Positions 4,336-6,837 of a stretch of DNA of 6,837 nt are shown in pieces. The stretch spans positions 1 through 6,837 of the forward strand of contig JBBRFH010000191.1 in the NCBI GenBank assembly GCA_038224615.1, in the 5' to 3' direction. Each line of letters begins with the position of its first letter. Positions within the stretch are counted from its first letter, which is position 1. A model generated the notes under the pieces. The model was not told the origin of the DNA and did no database searches. It was given only the letters and a program-made list of their open reading frames with translations. The translations under genes were made by a program, and so were the position numbers. Origin of the DNA: JBBRFH01 sp038224615 (lineage in GTDB: Bacteria > Planctomycetota > Phycisphaerae > Tepidisphaerales > Tepidisphaeraceae).

Positions 4336-5742
4336 ATGGCCCGCATCAATACCAACATCCCGTCGCTTCAGGCGATGACCCGCTTCGGTCGCAACCAGGC
4401 GGCGTTACACACCAGCATGGAGCGCCTGTCGACAGGCCTCCGCATCAACCGTGGCAAGGACGATCCGGCCGGACTCATCGGCTCGGAAACCCTGCGCTCG
4501 GAAATGGAAGGCATCAAGCAGGGCATCGATAACACCACCCGCGCCGACAACGTCATCAACACCGCCGAAGGCGCGCTCGGTGAAGTCAGCAGCCTGCTCC
4601 TCGAGCTGCAGAGCCTCACCAACCAGGCCGCCAACACCGGCGCCCTCAGCCAGCAGGAAATCGAGGCCAACCAGCTTCAGACCGACTCGATCCTGAACTC
4701 CATCAACCGCATTGCCAACACGACGCAGTTCAACGGCGTGAAGCTGCTGAACGGCTCGCTGGACTACATCACCAGCGGCGTCGCCAGCACGGCGATCGAC
4801 ACGCTGCAGGTCAACTCTGCGAAGTTGCCGGACAACGGCTTCTCAACCGTCACCGTGCAGGTGACCGGATCGGCACAACTCGGGTTGGTCAACTTCACCG
4901 GTGCCGACGTCGGCACCAGCGCGGTGACGATCGAGATTGCGGGCAACGACGGCATCGAGCAGCTCTCGTTCGCCGCCTCCACCGCCAACTCGGCCGTCTC
5001 GTTCGCGATCAACCAGTTGAAGGATTCGACCGGCGTCAGCGCCACCGGCTCGGCCGGCGGGGTGACGTTCCAGTCGACCTCCTACGGCTCCAAGCAGTTC
5101 ATCAGCATTAAGACCCTCCAAGGCTCCTTCGTCAACGGCAAGGACTTCGGGCAGGACGCCACCGTCAGCATCAATGGCACCGCAGCCAGCGTGGACGGCT
5201 TGACGGCGTCGGTTCGGTCCGGCGATTTCGACGCGCAGGTCACGCTCGACTCGGCGTTCGGAACCACTGTCAGCACCGCCGGCACCAGTTTCTCGATCAC
5301 CGGCGGCGGGGCCAAGTTCCAGATCGGCTCGCGGGTCAACCGCGCCGCCCAGATCCAGATCGGCGTCGGGTCGGTCAGCACCACCAAGCTCGGCAACGAG
5401 ATCACCGGCTTCCTCTCCACGCTTGCATCCGGCGGCAATAACTCGCTCGTCGGGGGCAACACCGTGCAAGGCCAGAAGATCATCACCGAGGCGATCAAGC
5501 AGGTCGCCATGCTGCGCGGCCGCCTCGGCGCGTTGCAGAAGAACGTGCTGGAGACCAACGTCAACTCGCTCAACGTCGCGTTGGAAAACGTGACCGCCAG
5601 CGAATCCGCCATCCGCGACGCAGACTTCGCGCAAGAGACGGCGCAGATGACACGGTCGCAGATCCTCGTCCAGGCGAACACCAGCGTGCTCGCCCAGGCA
5701 AACTCCTCGCCGCAGAACGTGCTCTCCCTACTCGGGCGATAA
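4336..5742 (+). CDS. fliC: Flagellin (flagellar filament protein)
   Basis: This 468-residue protein is the secreted subunit that polymerises into the flagellar filament through the flagellar type III export channel. The N-terminal D0/D1 helices (about 1-145) begin M-A-R-I-N-T-N-I-P-S and include R-L-S-T-G-L-R-I-N-R-G-K-D-D-P-A-G-L (30-47) and Q-F-N-G-V-K-L-L-N-G (131-140). The C-terminal D1/D0 helix (about 385-468) contains S-A-I-R-D-A-D-F-A-Q-E-T (424-435) and ends Q-N-V-L-S-L-L-G-R. The middle (about 150-350) is variable and rich in Thr/Ser/Gly, without cysteine; residues 195-260 resemble flagellin hook-IN-type repeats, and G-G-G-A-K-F-Q-I-G (323-331) precedes the C-terminal domain. The frame is open upstream to 4219, but that extension covers the Shine-Dalgarno sequence and two hairpins, so ATG 4336 is the start. 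It is monocistronic: it has a long leader with CsrA-like hairpins and is followed directly by an intrinsic terminator. Confidence 0.97.
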   Translation: MARINTNIPSLQAMTRFGRNQAALHTSMERLSTGLRINRGKDDPAGLIGSETLRSEMEGIKQGIDNTTRADNVINTAEGALGEVSSLLLELQSLTNQAANTGALSQQEIEANQLQTDSILNSINRIANTTQFNGVKLLNGSLDYITSGVASTAIDTLQVNSAKLPDNGFSTVTVQVTGSAQLGLVNFTGADVGTSAVTIEIAGNDGIEQLSFAASTANSAVSFAINQLKDSTGVSATGSAGGVTFQSTSYGSKQFISIKTLQGSFVNGKDFGQDATVSINGTAASVDGLTASVRSGDFDAQVTLDSAFGTTVSTAGTSFSITGGGAKFQIGSRVNRAAQIQIGVGSVSTTKLGNEITGFLSTLASGGNNSLVGGNTVQGQKIITEAIKQVAMLRGRLGALQKNVLETNVNSLNVALENVTASESAIRDADFAQETAQMTRSQILVQANTSVLAQANSSPQNVLSLLGR

Positions 5743-5770
5743 CTCGTGACGGCTGAGTAACCACCGGGAG

Positions 5771-5805
5771 GCCCGGTCGCGCAAGCGGCCGGGCTTTCTT
5801 TGTTT
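5771..5805 (+). terminator. Intrinsic terminator of the flagellin gene
   Basis: gcccggtcgc (5771-5780) pairs with gcggccgggc (5785-5794), a 10-bp stem with one G-U pair and a gcaa tetraloop (GNRA type). The T-rich run tttctttgttt follows at 5795-5805. It begins 28 bases after the flagellin stop codon. Confidence 0.9.
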
Positions 5806-5809
5806 ACGC

Positions 5810-5846
5810 AAAAAGCCGCAGGCCCGGGCGCATATCGCGCCCGGGC
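5810..5846 (-). terminator. Intrinsic terminator of the GspK-like gene
   Basis: A perfect 10-bp stem (5822-5831 with 5837-5846, gcccgggcgc/gcgcccgggc) closes a five-base loop. Read on the minus strand it is followed, after seven bases, by a TTTTT run (5814-5810). It lies about 110 bases beyond the stop codon of the minus-strand gene and abuts the flagellin terminator, so the two convergent genes are insulated from each other. The T-run is short and slightly distant, so efficiency is uncertain. The bases 5847-5958 between it and the gene show nothing I recognise. Confidence 0.6.
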
Positions 5847-5958
5847 TTGTCAACGATAACGGATCAGAAATGCGCCCACCTCGCCTCAAGCCGCGCCGGC
5901 TCCCGATTTGAAGCCCAGCGCCAGGCGGCTTCCGTCGCGAACCGGAGGCACGCCCGCG

Positions 5959-6837
5959 CTACTCACCGACGAGCGGAACGTTGGTAGTGATGAGCGAATT
6001 GTTGCTGCGGTCGACGATCAACGCCTTCCGTCGCTGCACCACCAGTTCCGCCTGCGCGGTCCCGCCGTTGCGGTAGCCTTGGAGGAGGATGTACACGGTG
6101 TAGGTGTCCGAGCGGGTCGTAATCAGGTTGCTGACCCGCTGCAGGATCAGGTTCTGCTCCTCAAAGTCGTGACGAGCGCCGTCCAGCAACGTCCGCGGCG
6201 CTGTAGGCACCGTGATGGTCGGATCACCGGGCGGGGTCAGGTCGCCTTTCCAGTCGTCGGCGTCGGTGCCGCGCAGCGCCTCGGAAGCAACGTGCAACCC
6301 GGGCACCTTCCACACGTCGGCGATCGTTGAGAAGAGATTGCCGTCCTCGTCGATTAGCCCGTTGCCGTTGTCATCCAAGCCATTGCCGGCGATTTCGCCG
6401 CTGGGCGCGTAGTCGCGGTACCAGACGATGGCGTTGGCGATGTCCTCGTTGTCGTTGATGACGACATATCCAACCGGTGGAGGCGTAACCGCGTTGTCGA
6501 TCAGCGTGGACGTCGCCTGATCCCAGCGAACCAGATCGGACATCGTCGTGTTGTCGGCTTGGAAGGACGGCATCCACGGCAGCATCGCCAGCACCTTCTG
6601 CGGCGCGGTATTGATGTTGATCAGCCCCTGCACGGGTGACACCGCCTCCTGAACCGGAAGCGTCGACGTCCCCGCCGTCAGCGGGCGATCCGGCGTCGCG
6701 GCTGCCCCGGGTGGGGCCGGCGTGGTGTTGTAGTAGTTGAACTGCACCTCGTCATTCCGATCCGGATCATTCAGATCGACGACCCATTTCGAGTACGACT
6801 GATCGCCCTGCGGATAAAGCACGGTGAAGTACTCGAA
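5959..6837 (-). CDS. GspK-like minor pseudopilin / type II secretion-type protein, C-terminal part
   Basis: The last 292 residues are visible; the frame runs through the right edge, beginning F-E-Y-F-T-V-L-Y-P, so the N-terminus and any prepilin signal lie outside. The V-Q-G-L-I-N-I-N-T-A-P-Q-K-V-L-A-M-L-P segment (69-87) is the helix-hairpin-helix-like motif typical of GspK. As in GspK it is followed by I-A-N-A-I-V-W-Y-R-D (133-142), then F-S-T-I-A-D-V-W-K-V-P-G (169-180), and a final domain with R-V-S-N-L-I-T-T-R-S-D-T-Y-T-V-Y-I-L-L-Q-G (234-254). GspK caps the type II pseudopilus in the envelope. Residues 151-166 (G-N-G-L-D-D-N-G-N-G-L-I-D-E-D-G) resemble an EF-hand/dockerin calcium loop; calcium binding is known for GspK, though whether at this site is unknown. 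Many planctomycete envelope proteins share this style, so a GspK-related protein of another pilus system is possible. It is convergent with flagellin. Confidence 0.6.
   Translation of the reverse strand, partial: FEYFTVLYPQGDQSYSKWVVDLNDPDRNDEVQFNYYNTTPAPPGAAATPDRPLTAGTSTLPVQEAVSPVQGLININTAPQKVLAMLPWMPSFQADNTTMSDLVRWDQATSTLIDNAVTPPPVGYVVINDNEDIANAIVWYRDYAPSGEIAGNGLDDNGNGLIDEDGNLFSTIADVWKVPGLHVASEALRGTDADDWKGDLTPPGDPTITVPTAPRTLLDGARHDFEEQNLILQRVSNLITTRSDTYTVYILLQGYRNGGTAQAELVVQRRKALIVDRSNNSLITTNVPLVGE

Noticed and set aside
4843..5634. 263-codon minus-strand ORF opposite flagellin
   Set aside because: It has shadow-like composition (rich in Gly/Ala/Arg/Asp), no ribosome-binding site and no motif; flagellin is unambiguous.

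Overview
The window comes from a high-GC bacterial chromosome. It carries three complete protein genes and the fragments of two more, one at each edge. The gene set fits a motile planctomycete (Planctomycetota, perhaps a Phycisphaerae-like lineage). It has a flagellin with the R-I-N-R-G-K-D-D-P-A-G-L signature and a GGGAKFQIG motif before the C-terminal helix, a short UvrC, an ornithine-lipid-type fused acyltransferase, and a GspK-like secretion/pilin protein with a DDNGNGLIDED calcium-loop-like segment. This taxonomic call is an inference from protein style; no rRNA or other marker is present.

Layout. At 1-354 (+) is the C-terminal end of a SirB1/transglutaminase-like protein with TPR-like repeats, followed by a strong 12-bp hairpin at 389-418. 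At about 557-2443 (+) is a two-domain acyltransferase: an N-terminal PlsC/hemolysin-type O-acyltransferase and a C-terminal OlsB-type N-acyltransferase, the domain order of bifunctional OlsF ornithine-lipid synthases. Its 3' end overlaps, tail to tail by 47 bp, the convergent uvrC gene at 2397-3872 (-). UvrC keeps all catalytic centres and four cysteines. Compared with the enterobacterial protein it lacks the stretch between the UVR motif and the RNase H-like domain, and also the C-terminal helix-hairpin-helix pair. A perfect TATAAT sits so close to its ATG that the mRNA is probably nearly leaderless.

A 463-bp gap at 3873-4335 separates uvrC from the divergent flagellin gene fliC at 4336-5742 (+). 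This gap is the most interesting part of the window. It contains three small hairpins, each showing a six-base ACGGA-N loop (4096-4111, 4273-4294, 4316-4331). The last one encloses the flagellin Shine-Dalgarno sequence. This is the pattern expected for CsrA/RsmA repression of flagellin translation, as known for hag in Bacillus subtilis. The gap also holds a weak sigma-28-like promoter upstream of all three hairpins, an orphan extended Shine-Dalgarno-like sequence and a tandem 9-bp repeat.

After fliC, two back-to-back hairpin terminators (5771-5805 and 5810-5846) separate it from the convergent gene at 5959-6837 (-). That gene is the C-terminal part of a GspK-like minor pseudopilin and runs off the right edge. 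Apart from its own regulation, each gene looks like an independent unit: membrane lipid synthesis, nucleotide excision repair, the flagellar filament and a secretion/pilus system. No CRISPR, insertion sequence, tRNA, rRNA or novel multigene defence-type system was seen.
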